Shown: positions 36,601-46,277, counted from the first letter of the stretch. The stretch is DNA of 64,000 nucleotides from Sphingobium amiense (GCF_003967075.1 NZ_AP018666.1:148122-212121), one strand, 5' to 3'. The notes: generated by a model from the sequence alone, not told the origin. Numbers and translations are program-made.

Positions 36601-37212
36601 TTGTCATAAAGAGAACATCCCCCCGTTCACTCACATAGACGTGCCCCCGAGCCCTCACATAAAGGCTGACAGGGGCGCAAACCGGCGGCCCCCGACCACT
36701 CATATAAAGAAATTGCCCGACTCGCGGATTCGCTGCGAGTCTCGCGATATCCCCCGATCGCTCATATAAAGACCTCGCCGCGGTATTCGGACCCGCGCCG
36801 CTTTTACCAGCCGCATGGCAGCATCCGCCGCGCACTCACATTAACGCCACCACATCTACCTGATTTTACTAGCCTTTTCGCCAGCACCCCGATCACTCAT
36901 ATAAAGCGACTCGGTTCGAAATAGCGAATTTGTCGGTATCTGAGGCCCCCCCCGGAAGCTCATATAAACGGGCGGGGAAGGGCAGGGGGATCACCCCCGA
37001 TCGCTCACATAAAGAAGGTCGGTCGAGGTTTAGGGTGGGCGTCGTACCAAAAAGGCTGGCCTTTCAAGCCATTCCCGTGTTGTTTTGCAAGACACTGGGA
37101 CGATTCCCCCGATCCCTCACATAATCCCCCGGCCACTCAGGCAAAGGCCCCCGGCCGCTCGCATAAAGGCCCCCGAGTCCTCACGATAAAGCCCCCAGCC
37201 GCTCACATGAAC
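36601..37212. repeat. Iteron array, candidate replication origin
   Basis: About 13 copies of a direct repeat with core CTCAYATAAAG, usually preceded by CCCCCGATCG-like bases, are seen. They lie at about 36630, 36654, 36699, 36761, 36835, 36896, 36959, 37004, 37116, 37136, 37158, 37180 and 37202. The distal copies are more degenerate. Spacing is irregular (about 20 to 110 bases), and AT-rich pockets such as CTGATTTTACTAGCC lie between them. They sit directly upstream of the Rep_3 gene, as in iteron plasmids. Confidence 0.85.
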
Positions 37213-37590
37213 GGGGTCTAACCCATTGGTTCCATGGGCGAAATTGCCCCTGAATCTTAGAATCATTGAAATATAGAAGCTCCCGCGCTCCGCTTGGGCG
37301 TTTTTAAAGATGGATTTTTGAGGAAGAAGCACCCTTCCGCGGTGCCGCCGAAGTTGTGCACCATGCCCTGGTCGGCTGCCCCCCCAACCCCATATCATCC
37401 TCGCCGGAGCAACACATCCTTCAAGCCAAACTTCCGTGCAATCGATTACCGCCTCTCATCGATCTTGAACGCCGCTTGACTAACGACGCGACCGTATCAA
37501 GGTGATCGTGCTGAGAATCAGGCGTGTTCAGCGGCACCAGCGGATACTGTTTTGACGGGCAAGATCATGCGCAATGGGGCGGAATGTACA
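37213..37590. other. Intergenic region between iterons and amidohydrolase gene
   Basis: No supported gene. It separates the replication region from the stress gene block and must hold the promoter of the amidohydrolase gene. Confidence 0.45.
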
Positions 37591-38595
37591 ATGAGCCGGC
37601 GAGCGCTTTATTACACAGTGGCGCTTGGTTGTATCGTTGCTATCGCCTTTACCGGAACACCAGCTCCCGCTCGGCCAAAGTTCGACGTGATCGACATGCA
37701 TTTCCACGCCGATCGTCCTGACGATCAGGGACCTCCCGGGGGCAAGGCCTGCGCTCCCTATCCTGAATGGGCTCCGCGCGATCCCGGGCAACCGTTGGAC
37801 GGGTATCTCGACTGGTTTACCGGCCACCCCGATTGCCCGACCGTGCTGTCATCGCCGACCGATGCGGATACTCTGCGCGATCGTGGCATCGCCCAGCTGA
37901 AACGCTACAATGTGCTGGCCCTTGCCGGCGGCTCAGCGGAGGTGGTGGATGACTATCGCCGTCATGGGGATGGCCACATACTTCCTGGCATCGGCTTCGG
38001 CAGCAGCGGCGCTCTCCCGCCGATTGAAGATCTGCGCCGGCTCCACGCCGAAGGCAAAATGCAGGCGCTGAGCGAGATTACCACGCAATATGCCGGCATC
38101 GCCCCCGACGACCCACGCATCGAGCCCTATTTCGCTTTCGCAGAGGCCAACGACATCCCGATCGGCATCCACATGGGGCCCGGGCCACCTGGCACAGCTT
38201 ACTTCGCCACGCCGCATTATCTCGTCTCGGCTGGTGATCCGCTCCGCCTAGAACCCGTGCTCATCCGTCATCCCAAGCTGCGGGTCTATGTTGCCCACGC
38301 CGGCTGGCCTTTCGGAGACGCGATGATCGCGATGATGTTCGCCCATCCGCAACTCTATGTCGATGTGGCTGTTCTCGACTGGGCCTATCCCGACCAGCAA
38401 TTCTACCCCTATCTGCGTCGGCTGATCGACGCCGGTTTCGAACGGCGGATCATGTTTGGGTCCGACAACATGGTATGGCCCGACGCTATCGGAATCGCGA
38501 TCGAGCGGATCAGACGCGCGCCCTTTCTCACAGAGAGGCAAAAGCGTCTGATCCTCCACGACAACGCCGCCTCCTTCCTTCGCATCGAGGGATAG
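37591..38595 (+). CDS. Secreted amidohydrolase-family protein
   Basis: The 334-residue protein starts MSRRALYYTVALGCIVAIAF, an export signal. The body is an amidohydrolase (PF04909-like) TIM barrel with metal-site motifs VIDMHFHAD, GIHMGPGP, VYVAHAGWPFGDAM and MFGSDNMVWPD. It would hydrolyse or decarboxylate a small substrate in the periplasm; the substrate is unknown. The upstream frame is open 13 codons more, but the chosen start begins the signal peptide. It stands alone between the origin and the next gene. Confidence 0.8.
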   Translation: MSRRALYYTVALGCIVAIAFTGTPAPARPKFDVIDMHFHADRPDDQGPPGGKACAPYPEWAPRDPGQPLDGYLDWFTGHPDCPTVLSSPTDADTLRDRGIAQLKRYNVLALAGGSAEVVDDYRRHGDGHILPGIGFGSSGALPPIEDLRRLHAEGKMQALSEITTQYAGIAPDDPRIEPYFAFAEANDIPIGIHMGPGPPGTAYFATPHYLVSAGDPLRLEPVLIRHPKLRVYVAHAGWPFGDAMIAMMFAHPQLYVDVAVLDWAYPDQQFYPYLRRLIDAGFERRIMFGSDNMVWPDAIGIAIERIRRAPFLTERQKRLILHDNAASFLRIEG

Positions 38596-38726
38596 GGGCG
38601 GTACGGCTGGACAAAGCTCTTGTACGCGGAGCGCCGTCCCGCGACACTCTCGCTGAGCCGCAGTCATCGCGCGTTCAGCCTTCGAATGGCAATTTGCCCT
38701 GTGCTTGAATTGTAAGGGAGATCCCC

Positions 38727-39296
38727 ATGCGAACCACGCACAAACTTCTGCTCGGCGGCTGCCTTGCCGCCTCGCTGGTGGGCGGTGTGGCCTATGCCGC
38801 GTCCCACGAGCACAAAATGACCGTCAACCTGCCGGGCGGTGAGATCGCCCACATCACCTATTTCGGCGATACGCCTCCGCAGGTCAAAATTTCCCAAGCC
38901 CAGCCAGACCAGATCGACTTCGTCGATGCGGCGTTCCAGCCCTTCGCGCAGATGGATCGGATCTCTGCGCTGATGGATGCGCAGATGAACGCCATGATGC
39001 GGCGCGTCGCGGATATCCATGCCCAAAACGCTGACGTGACGGCGAGCGAGGCACCGCATTTCGTGTCCTTCTCGGGCCTGCCGAAGGGCGCGCAGGTCCA
39101 CTACAGCTATAGCTCGACCACCATCGGTCCCAATGGTTGCGCACAGAGCGTGACCTGGACCTCGGACGGCACGGCGAGCGCGCAGCCGAAGATGACGAAG
39201 ACAAGCACCGGCGACTGCAGCGCTGCGGCCAAGCCGCAGTTGCAGACGACCAGCGGGTCGGCGCAGGCTCAGGCGAGTCCATCCCACACGACCTGA
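38727..39296 (+). CDS. Periplasmic protein of unknown function upstream of htrA
   Basis: The 189-residue protein has a signal peptide (MRTTHKLLLGGCLAASLVGG to AYA), then HEHKMTVNLPGGEIAHITYF, a helical Met-rich stretch (RISALMDAQMNAMMRRVADI), and a conserved-looking SYSSTTIGPNGCAQSVTWTS. The C-terminal tail is low in complexity. A GGGAG site precedes the ATG. It lies just before htrA on the same strand, which suggests a shared envelope-stress role. I do not recognise a named family. Confidence 0.65.
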   Translation: MRTTHKLLLGGCLAASLVGGVAYAASHEHKMTVNLPGGEIAHITYFGDTPPQVKISQAQPDQIDFVDAAFQPFAQMDRISALMDAQMNAMMRRVADIHAQNADVTASEAPHFVSFSGLPKGAQVHYSYSSTTIGPNGCAQSVTWTSDGTASAQPKMTKTSTGDCSAAAKPQLQTTSGSAQAQASPSHTT

Positions 39297-39324
39297 TGCG
39301 GGCCGCCCGGGTCCGGTGACGCTT

Positions 39325-39350
39325 TGGCCGCGTGCGTGAGCGCGCGGCCA
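39325..39350. terminator. Hairpin after the periplasmic protein gene
   Basis: TGGCCGCG and CGCGGCCA form an 8-bp stem with an 8-base loop. No T-run follows, so termination is uncertain. Confidence 0.35.
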
Positions 39351-39475
39351 TTGGCGTGAGGACATCTCATCGCATTCCTTTGCGGACCCTGCCGCTTTGC
39401 CGACATCGACCACCGGCGTAGCCAGTGCCGCGCCGCCCGTTCCCATCTCGAGAAAGGAAGGAAGAGGAGAATTTC

Positions 39476-40981
39476 GTGCGAAATCCTGACAGGATCTTTG
39501 CCTCCCTATTAACCACCGCTGCCGCCCTGGGCCTTGTCATCGGCCAGCCATCGTCCGCTGCAGCGCAATCGCCGCCCGCCGCATCGCCAGTCGTGCCGCG
39601 CCCGGGCGCGCCGCAAAGCTTTGCCGATCTCACCGAACGGCTGGCGCCCGCCGTCGTCAACATCTCGACCCGCCAGCGCGTGCAGATGCCGAGCTTCAGC
39701 CCCTTTGCCGGCACGCCCTTCGAGCGCTTCTTCGGAAGTCCCACGGGACCGCGCACCCGCGAAGCGCAGTCGCTCGGCTCAGGCTTCATCCTTTCTGCCG
39801 ACGGCTACATCGTCACCAACAACCACGTCATCACCGCTGATGGGCAGAGCAAGGTCGAGACGATCACGGTCACCCTGCACAATGGCGAGGAATATCCGGC
39901 GACCCTCGTCGGCAGCGATCCCGCCTCGGACCTGGCGGTCCTCAAGATCACGTCGCGCAAACCGCTGCCGTTCGTGACCTTCGGCGATTCCACGCGCGTC
40001 AGGGTCGGCGACTGGGTCCTCGCGATCGGCAATCCTTTCGGCCTGGGCGGCACGGTCACGGCCGGTATCGTCTCGGCGGTCTACCGCAATACCGGTACAG
40101 GGCGCGCCTATGACCGCTATCTGCAGACCGATGCCTCGATCAACCGCGGCAATTCGGGCGGACCGATGTTCGACAGCAGCGGGCGGGTCATCGGCATCAA
40201 CAATGCGATCTTCTCGCCCACGGGCGGAAATGTCGGGATCGGCTTTGCCATCCCTGCGGAGATCGCCGCGCCGATCGTGGAGAAGCTCAAGGCCGGCAAG
40301 GCTATCGAACGCGGCTATCTGGGCGTGACCATACAGCCGATGTCCGAAGACCTCGCGTCATCGCTCGGCGTTCCGCGAGACCGCGGCGAGTTCGTCCAGA
40401 GCGTGGAGCCCGGTGGGCCCGCGGCACAGGCCGGCATACGCGCCGGCGACGTCATCCTGCGGGTCGACGGCAAGGACGTCACCCCCAACCAAAGCCTGTC
40501 GTTCCTGGTCGCGAGCATCGATCCTGGCCGCAAGGTCGCAGTCGAACTCATGCGCGGCAACCAGCGCGTGACCGTGACTGCCACGCCAGTGCTTCGTCCC
40601 AGCGAGGACAAGCTCGCCCGGCAGGGTTTTGGCCGCGATGACCGCCGTTTCGACGATTTCGACGAGGATCGCGCATCCCCCAGCGAAAAGACGCTCGGGC
40701 TTGCCGTGGAACCGCTGACCCCAGGCATCGCGCGTCAACTCGGCGCGAGCGACGTCTCCCAGGGCCTCGTCATCAGCAGCGTCGAGAGCAATTCCGATGC
40801 GGCGCGCAAGGGCCTCAGCCGCGGCGACATCATCCTCTCGGCCAACAACCGGCCGGTCGCGAGCGCCGCTGATCTGGAAGCCGCGATCCGGCAGGCCAGG
40901 GCGGCGGGACGATCGGCGATCCTGCTACGGGTCAAAGGGCGCGGCGAAGCGCCGGCCTATGTGCCGGTGCGGCTGCGATAG
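39476..40981 (+). CDS. htrA: HtrA/DegP-type periplasmic serine protease
   Basis: The 501-residue protein has a signal (FASLLTTAAALGLVIGQPSS). The trypsin-like domain shows the triad histidine in VTNNHVITADG, aspartate in DPASDLAVLKI and serine in INRGNSGGPMF. Two PDZ domains follow (RGYLGVTIQPMSEDLASSLG, and QGLVISSVESNSDAARKGLS). It degrades or refolds damaged envelope proteins. I place the start at the GTG preceded by AGGAG at 6-7 bases; the open frame extends further without such a site. It is complete and of usual length. Confidence 0.94.
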   Translation: MRNPDRIFASLLTTAAALGLVIGQPSSAAAQSPPAASPVVPRPGAPQSFADLTERLAPAVVNISTRQRVQMPSFSPFAGTPFERFFGSPTGPRTREAQSLGSGFILSADGYIVTNNHVITADGQSKVETITVTLHNGEEYPATLVGSDPASDLAVLKITSRKPLPFVTFGDSTRVRVGDWVLAIGNPFGLGGTVTAGIVSAVYRNTGTGRAYDRYLQTDASINRGNSGGPMFDSSGRVIGINNAIFSPTGGNVGIGFAIPAEIAAPIVEKLKAGKAIERGYLGVTIQPMSEDLASSLGVPRDRGEFVQSVEPGGPAAQAGIRAGDVILRVDGKDVTPNQSLSFLVASIDPGRKVAVELMRGNQRVTVTATPVLRPSEDKLARQGFGRDDRRFDDFDEDRASPSEKTLGLAVEPLTPGIARQLGASDVSQGLVISSVESNSDAARKGLSRGDIILSANNRPVASAADLEAAIRQARAAGRSAILLRVKGRGEAPAYVPVRLR

Positions 40982-40996
40982 CGCACCGGTAGCCAA

Positions 40997-41024
40997 GGCA
41001 GCGTCCTCGGCCGAGGGCGCTGCC
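40997..41024. terminator. Long hairpin after htrA
   Basis: A 28-base inverted repeat (arms GGCAGCGTCCTCGG and CCGAGGGCGCTGCC, one mismatch) begins 15 bases after the htrA stop. It has no T-run, but its position fits transcription termination or mRNA stabilisation. Confidence 0.5.
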
Positions 41025-41238
41025 GTCCTGGTAGGGGAGGAGGCGGGCCGGGGCCGGCGGCGGCTGTGCATGTCCAGCGCCCGACTGGTCCAATGATGTT
41101 TCATACATCACAATTCAATCTTACGAAATGAGAGCGAATGTGCTAAGGTTCGCGGTGTCAGAAAACGGGCGGAATGATCAGGCATCGATCGAGAGGCGCG
41201 TCAGCAAAGCGATTTGCGCTGAGACATAAGCGGGAGAC

Positions 41239-41439
41239 ATGATGACGGCGCGGACAATTCGAGAATTCCTTCTCCTTCACAACCAGCGATTGTACGATTT
41301 TCTCCGCAAGGGTCTCGCAGACCGGTCGCTTTGCACGCAGGACCTGGCTCGGCTTTCCGCAATCCATCTGGCGAACCGCCGCGAGATTGCGCGGTGGGAT
41401 CGTGATCTGTCGTGCGGCCTCACGGCCAGCGCCACTTAG
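41239..41439 (+). CDS. Small hypothetical protein
   Basis: The 66-residue product (MMTARTIREFLLLHNQRLYD to RDLSCGLTASAT) is soluble and helical, with many basic residues. GGGAGAC lies just before the two tandem ATG codons; either may be used. It ends 12 bases before the YoaK-like gene, so it could lead that operon. No family is recognised. Confidence 0.5.
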   Translation: MMTARTIREFLLLHNQRLYDFLRKGLADRSLCTQDLARLSAIHLANRREIARWDRDLSCGLTASAT

Positions 41440-41451
41440 GGACGTGGTGCG

Positions 41452-42117
41452 ATGAACCGCTATGCGCGAAGCGTCTGGGGTCTCGCTGCCTGCTTTTCCG
41501 CGCTCGCCGGCTTTGTCGACGCGCTCGGCTTCCTCTATCTCGGCGGCTTCTTCGTCTCATTCATGAGCGGCAACTCCACGCGGCTTGCCGTCGGCTTGAG
41601 CGAGCATGTCGCAGACGCCCTGACCGCCGGCGGGCTGATCGCATCCTTTGTCGTGGGCGTCATGCTCGGCTCGCTGTGCGGACGAACCATCAGGCGCGCC
41701 CGCCATGGTGCGCTCATGTACCTCATCGCGGCCATGCTGACTGCCGCCTCGTTGCTTGCGGCGGCCGACGCGACCTGGGCTGCGGCCGCGGCGCTCGCCA
41801 TGGCGATGGGCGCAGAAAATGCCCTGTTCGAACATGATGGCGAGGTACAGATCGGCCTCACCTATATGACCGGCACGCTGGTGAAGCTGGGCCAGCGCCT
41901 GTTGTCCGCGCTCATGGGCGGCGACCGGTTCGGATGGGTTCCCTATCTCCTGCTATGGCTCGGCCTCCTGGCGGGCGCGGTGCTGGGCGCCATCCTGTTC
42001 GGCGTCATCGGCCACCAGGCCATCTGGGTTGCCGCCGCCTCGGCCTTGCTGCTCGGCATCGCTCTCCATCGCCGCGACGTGAGCCTGACCCCCTCCGCGA
42101 AGGCGCCGCGCCAATGA
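41452..42117 (+). CDS. YoaK/DUF1275-family membrane protein
   Basis: The 221-residue protein has six membrane helices. It carries the DUF1275 hallmarks GFVDALGFLYLGGFFVSFMSGNST near the N-terminus (about residues 20-43) and LTYMTGTLVKLGQRL in the middle. The function of the family is not established; transport has been suggested. Its stop codon overlaps the start of the spermidine-synthase-like gene (ATGA), which implies co-translation. Confidence 0.85.
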   Translation: MNRYARSVWGLAACFSALAGFVDALGFLYLGGFFVSFMSGNSTRLAVGLSEHVADALTAGGLIASFVVGVMLGSLCGRTIRRARHGALMYLIAAMLTAASLLAAADATWAAAAALAMAMGAENALFEHDGEVQIGLTYMTGTLVKLGQRLLSALMGGDRFGWVPYLLLWLGLLAGAVLGAILFGVIGHQAIWVAAASALLLGIALHRRDVSLTPSAKAPRQ

Positions 42118-43013
42118 CCGACGGGGGCGGGGTAGGGCCGTCGATCGATCTCGAGCTGTTTCACGACATGGTCTTCGATCTGCGGTTCGATCAGCCCGCG
42201 CCAGGCAGCAATCTTGAGGGCCGCTTCCAGGGAGCAGGGAACATCCCGATCGCGCTCGACGCGCCTTTTGGCGAGACGGGGCCGATGCTGTTCCGGTTTG
42301 GTGACATGTTGTCGCTCCTCTTCGACTGGACCACGGTCCAGAGCGGCATGCGGATCAGCGATCCCGACCATCTCCTGTTCGACTATACGCGCATGATGAT
42401 GGGCTTCCGCCTGTTCCGTCCCGCGCCCCGAAAGATCGAAATGATTGGCCTGGGTGGCGGATCGCTCGCCAAGGCCTGCTATCGCTGCCTGCCCCAGTGC
42501 GACATTACCGTTGTCGAGATCGATCCCGCAGTCATCGCCCTGCGCGAGCAGTTCCACATCCCGCCCGACAACGACCGGTTCCGCGTCATCTGCGCCGATG
42601 GCCTGGACTATATCCTCAGCGCCCCCGGCGCGCCCGACATCCTCATTCTCGACGGCTTTGACAGCCGGGGCCTTCCCCCCGCGCTGAGCGAGCGGTCCTT
42701 CTACGACAGCTGCCGAGATCGCCTCGGCAGAAACGGACTGCTGGTGGCCAATCTGTGCGACAATGCCATGGCCTTTGCCACGCTCGAACGCCGTATCGGG
42801 GCCAGCTTCGAGAACCGCACGATCGTCCTTCCGGCCGAAAATGGCGGGAACCGTGTCGTCTTCGCGAGCATCGACCCCGGGTTTCCGCCCGCGCGTCAGA
42901 CCGTTCGCGGCCATCTGCCCGATACGGATGTCGTCGATTACGATGCCAAGGCTGGCAGGGTCGTCCGAGCCCTTGCGCGCGCTTCGCTCAAGGTGCCCCG
43001 GACCGAGCATTGA
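42114..43013 (+). CDS. Spermidine-synthase-like methyltransferase-fold protein
   Basis: The 299-residue protein has a Rossmann fold like polyamine synthases: IEMIGLGGGSLAKACYRCLP, VVEIDPAVIALREQF, and ICADGLDYILSAPGAPDILI with LDGFDSRGLPPALSERSFYD. The catalytic aspartate region (LDGFD) is present, but the substrate-binding residues of true spermidine synthases cannot be confirmed by eye. Coupled to a DUF1275 gene. Such proteins are often annotated as fused or stand-alone spermidine synthases of unknown substrate. Confidence 0.72.
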   Translation: MTDGGGVGPSIDLELFHDMVFDLRFDQPAPGSNLEGRFQGAGNIPIALDAPFGETGPMLFRFGDMLSLLFDWTTVQSGMRISDPDHLLFDYTRMMMGFRLFRPAPRKIEMIGLGGGSLAKACYRCLPQCDITVVEIDPAVIALREQFHIPPDNDRFRVICADGLDYILSAPGAPDILILDGFDSRGLPPALSERSFYDSCRDRLGRNGLLVANLCDNAMAFATLERRIGASFENRTIVLPAENGGNRVVFASIDPGFPPARQTVRGHLPDTDVVDYDAKAGRVVRALARASLKVPRTEH

Positions 43014-43096
43014 CTTGGTTTGAACGGGCTCAGCAGCCAACGTCCACCCCAAGGAGGAGGAAAGGGGGGAACAGGACGGTAAGCAAGGAGGATATC

Positions 43097-43948
43097 ATGC
43101 CGCTTACAGCCCTTAGACCGTCCCAGGAACTCATCGATCTCGTCGGCGCCCTCGGGGGCACGTGGAGCGGTAATGTCGCCATGTGCCGATGCCCCGCCCA
43201 CGCCGACAGCGACCCCAGCCTTTCAATCCGCCAGGGCGACCGCGGTATCCTCGTGACCTGCTTTGCCGGCTGCGCGCGCGAAGACGTGCTGCGTGAGCTT
43301 CGGCGCGTGCGACCGGGCCGACATTTCCCTGCGCCCAGCAGCACTGAAGGGCGGGGAAGGGGCGATCCACAGCGCGTCTGGGACCAGGGCACCGAGATCA
43401 TCGGTACGCTTGGGGAAACCTACCTGCGCGGGCGCCACCTCGTACCGCTCGTCCAGGGCCTGCGGTTCCATCCGCGTTGTCCCTATCTTCCCAAGCCGCG
43501 AACGCAGTTTCTTCCCGCCTTGCTGGTGCCGGTCCAGGAAGGTCAGCGCCTGACCGCCATCCAGCGCATCTTCCTGGACCCCGATGGCCGCTATACCCGC
43601 AAGGTCATGCTTGGCACGCCGGGGCGCGGGGCGTGGCAAGGCGCGCGTCCTGCGGATATTCTCGGCATTGCAGAGGGTTTCGAGACCGCGCGGGCTTTCA
43701 CCCTGCTGCGCGGCATTCCGTGCTGGGCCAGCCTGGGTGCCCGCAGGCTTCACCAGCTTCAAATACCCGCTTCAGTGACGCGGCTCTTCGTGGCGGGCGA
43801 CAACGATCCCGAAGGCCGGCGTGCCATGGCGCAGGCGATGGAATGCTATGCGCGCCCCGATCTTGACCTCGTGGAAGCGCTGCCGCCCGCTCCCTTCAAG
43901 GATTGGGCGCGGGTGCTCGAAGCCGAGGCACAAGCCGGCCGGCGCTGA
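43097..43948 (+). CDS. Toprim-domain protein with zinc-binding N-terminus
   Basis: The 283-residue protein starts MPLTALRPSQELIDLVGALG. It has a CHC2-like zinc site (MCRCPAHADSDPSLSIRQGD, then CFAGC). The C-terminal Toprim domain has the motif glutamate in GIAEGFETARAFTLLRG and the aspartates in FVAGDNDPEGRRAM. This layout is common in plasmid and phage primase-like proteins and in anti-restriction/DNA-processing loci. It probably acts on conjugating or replicating plasmid DNA, by analogy. AAGGAGGATATC precedes the ATG. Confidence 0.82.
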   Translation: MPLTALRPSQELIDLVGALGGTWSGNVAMCRCPAHADSDPSLSIRQGDRGILVTCFAGCAREDVLRELRRVRPGRHFPAPSSTEGRGRGDPQRVWDQGTEIIGTLGETYLRGRHLVPLVQGLRFHPRCPYLPKPRTQFLPALLVPVQEGQRLTAIQRIFLDPDGRYTRKVMLGTPGRGAWQGARPADILGIAEGFETARAFTLLRGIPCWASLGARRLHQLQIPASVTRLFVAGDNDPEGRRAMAQAMECYARPDLDLVEALPPAPFKDWARVLEAEAQAGRR

Positions 43949-44088
43949 ACTTTGCTCATTGCGCAGGATTGGTTTCCCGGGGCCGCGCGATTCCCCGCTT
44001 TTGTGCGACGGCCGGAAACCATTTTGCGATGACCTGCTTTTATACCTGTCACGCGTAGCAATTTTCCGCCTTCGGGGGATATTTTCTC

Positions 44089-44955
44089 ATGTCCAATGTG
44101 GTGCCTTTCGGGGCCCCGTCGTCTGCCCATCGCCCACTCGAGCAGGCGGGCGGACCATTCGCCGACATCGACCTCATACACTCGATCAGCGTCGCGCTGA
44201 TCGGCGAGCAGGATCGCGTCGAGCTCTATGGCAAGATCGTGGACGCGGCGATCACCATCACCCAGTCGCAGTTCGGTACGATGCAGCTCGTCGTGCCACG
44301 CGGCGATGTTTCGGGCCATGCGGGCTGCCTCCAGCTTCTCTGCTCGCGCGGCCTGCCGCCCGAGGCGGTCCAGTTCTGGCAGATCGTCAGCCCCGCGGCT
44401 CACAGTAGTTGCACCAAGGCGCTCAAGACCGGCAGCCGCGCAATCATTCCCGATTATGAGGAATGGGACGAAATCGCGGGCACTGAGGACCTCGAGGCGT
44501 TCCGCCGCACCGGCATCCGATCCGCGCAGACCACGCCGCTTCTCGCGCGCGACGGACGCCTGCTCGGGATGATCTCGACCCATTGGACCGAGCCGCACGA
44601 GCCCTCGGCGCGCGACCTCCGGCTCCTCGACATCCTCGCCCGCCAGGCGGCCGATCTTCTCGAACGGACGATTGCCGACGAAGCGCTGCGCGAACGCAAG
44701 GAGGAACTCGACCGGACCTGCGCGGCGCTGCGCGAATCCGAGCAGCTCCAGAAGATGCTGACCGGCGAGCTCAGCCACCGCGTCAAGAACATGCTCGCAA
44801 CCGTGCAGGCAATCTCGACACAGACCCTGCGCAACTGCAGCGATCCCGCCGAATTCGTCGAGAGCTTTTCGGGCCGCATCCAGTCGATGGCCCGGGTCCA
44901 CTCGCAGCTCAGCACCACGGACTGGAAAGGCACGCAGCTGCGCGCGGTCGTCTGA
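44089..44955 (+). pseudogene. HWE-type histidine kinase, 5' part, ended by an in-frame TGA
   Basis: The 288 codons encode a GAF sensor domain at about 25-190 (DLIHSISVALIGEQDRVELY, RSAQTTPLLARDGRLLGMIS), a coiled linker (ALRERKEELDRTCAALRESE) and the phospho-acceptor region GELSHRVKNMLATVQAIS. The frame stops at TGA (44953-44955) just before the ATP-binding domain. The same frame reopens at once after the TGA, with PLGHVDEPRIAASGPDIHLD and the N-box. The gene is therefore most simply one kinase-receiver gene with a nonsense codon. As it stands this part could not phosphorylate itself. Confidence 0.8.
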
Positions 44956-45759
44956 CCTCTCGGCCATGTCGACGAGCCGCGGATTGCCGCGTCAGGCCCC
45001 GACATCCATCTCGATGCGAACGCCGTGCCGAAGATGGCGATGATCCTGCACGAGCTCGGCACCAACGCGCGCAAATACGGCGCTCTCTCTCGTGCTGGCG
45101 GCACGGTCGACATCCGTTGGACTGTCCGGCCGGAACAGCTCGCGCTCAGCTGGACCGAGCGCGGTGGTCCCAGCGTCCGGGCGCCCGTCCGCCGCGGCTT
45201 TGGATCGCGGCTGATCGAAGCCACCGTTCGCGGCGTTCACGGCAATGCCGATATGAGCCTCGAGGCCGAGGGCGTACGCTGGGAGATCCAGTTTCCGCTG
45301 CCGGACGACGAGGGCTCAGCACAAGAGGCTGGCAAGGGGCGGGCGGGGCAGGGTTCGCTCGCCGAGCAGGCCGGCCTTGCGCCATCGCGCGAACCGGCAT
45401 GGCGCAACCTTGCAGGCAAGCACGTGCTTGTCGTGGAGGACGAGCCGCTCCTGGCCCTCGATATCGTCGGCCAGCTCGAGGATGCGGGCACCATCATCGT
45501 TGGACCCGCCGCTGATCCGCGCGCGGCGCTCGACCTCATCGCGCACCATCGGATCGACGTTGCCCTGCTCGACGCCAATCTCTCGGGCGAACCGGTCGAC
45601 GATATCGCGCATGCGCTCGCCGCGCAGTCCATCCCCTTCCTGTTCATGAGCGGCTATGGGCGCGAGAACCTGCCCCAGGCTTTCCCGCATATCGAACTGC
45701 TCTCGAAGCCCTTCGACCCGCGGCAGCTTCTCACGCTTGCCGACAGGATGCTTGCCTGA
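44956..45759 (+). pseudogene. Histidine kinase ATPase and receiver, 3' part after the TGA
   Basis: In the same frame as the previous part, it encodes the HATPase domain (MAMILHELGTNARKYGALSR, RRGFGSRLIEATVRGVHGNA). A C-terminal receiver domain follows (HVLVVEDEPLLALDIVGQLE, VALLDANLSGEPVDDIAHAL with the phospho-accepting aspartate, and LSKPFDP). Translation could restart at the ATG at 45025 to give a 244-residue ATPase-receiver protein, but no good ribosome binding site is visible there. A working receiver on its own cannot be ruled out. Confidence 0.75.
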
Positions 45760-45797
45760 CCGATTGGGGGTGGGCGCGCCCTGCCGCCTTCTAACGT

Positions 45798-46277
45798 TTA
45801 GGGACGGTCCGGGGCGGGCTTGGCGGCCGCTATGCCAAGCTTCCGACGGCCCTTGCCACCTGCCTTCGCGGCCGGTGCCGGTTCGCCGGGCTTGCGGCCA
45901 AGGCCATTTGCCTTGGCAAGTGTGCTGCGGCGCTCCCTGTAGCTCGGCGCCACCATGGGATAGTCCTTGGGCAGGCCCCATTTCGCGCGATAGGCATCGG
46001 GCGACAGGCCGTAATGGGTCGCCAGGTGGCGCTTGAGCATCTTCATCTTCTTGCCGTCTTCCAGGCACACCAGATAGTCCGGCTTGACCGAATGGCGGAT
46101 CGACACTGCCGGACGAAGCTCTTCCGGTTGGGGCTCTGGGGCCGGCACCACCGCCTGGTTCAACGCGCCATAGACGCCCTCGATCAGCGCCGGCAGGTCG
46201 GCCGCCGGCACGGCATTGTTCGAGACATGTGCCGCGACGATATCGACGGTGAGTGTGACAAGAAGATCTTGAGCCAA
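45798..46277 (-). CDS. mucR: MucR/Ros-family transcriptional regulator
   Basis: The 159-residue protein has the MucR zinc-finger-like core (YLVCLEDGKKMKMLKRHLAT, then YGLSPDAYRAKWGLPKDYPM and VAPSYRERRS) at about residues 67-120. The N-terminal helices would oligomerise. The tail is basic (KAGGKGRRKLGIAAAKP). MucR proteins act as H-NS-like repressors of AT-rich and acquired genes in alphaproteobacteria. On this plasmid it could silence accessory genes, which is an inference. It is convergent with the histidine kinase gene. Confidence 0.9.
   Translation of the reverse strand: MAQDLLVTLTVDIVAAHVSNNAVPAADLPALIEGVYGALNQAVVPAPEPQPEELRPAVSIRHSVKPDYLVCLEDGKKMKMLKRHLATHYGLSPDAYRAKWGLPKDYPMVAPSYRERRSTLAKANGLGRKPGEPAPAAKAGGKGRRKLGIAAAKPAPDRP

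Noticed and set aside
36601..37212. Possible CRISPR array
   Set aside because: The repeat cores are only 11 bases, spacing is irregular and copies are degenerate. They sit upstream of a Rep_3 gene, so they are iterons. No cas genes are present.
44953..44955. Selenocysteine codon in the histidine kinase
   Set aside because: No selenoprotein family, no visible SECIS-like hairpin directly after it, and no selenocysteine machinery in view. A nonsense mutation is simpler.
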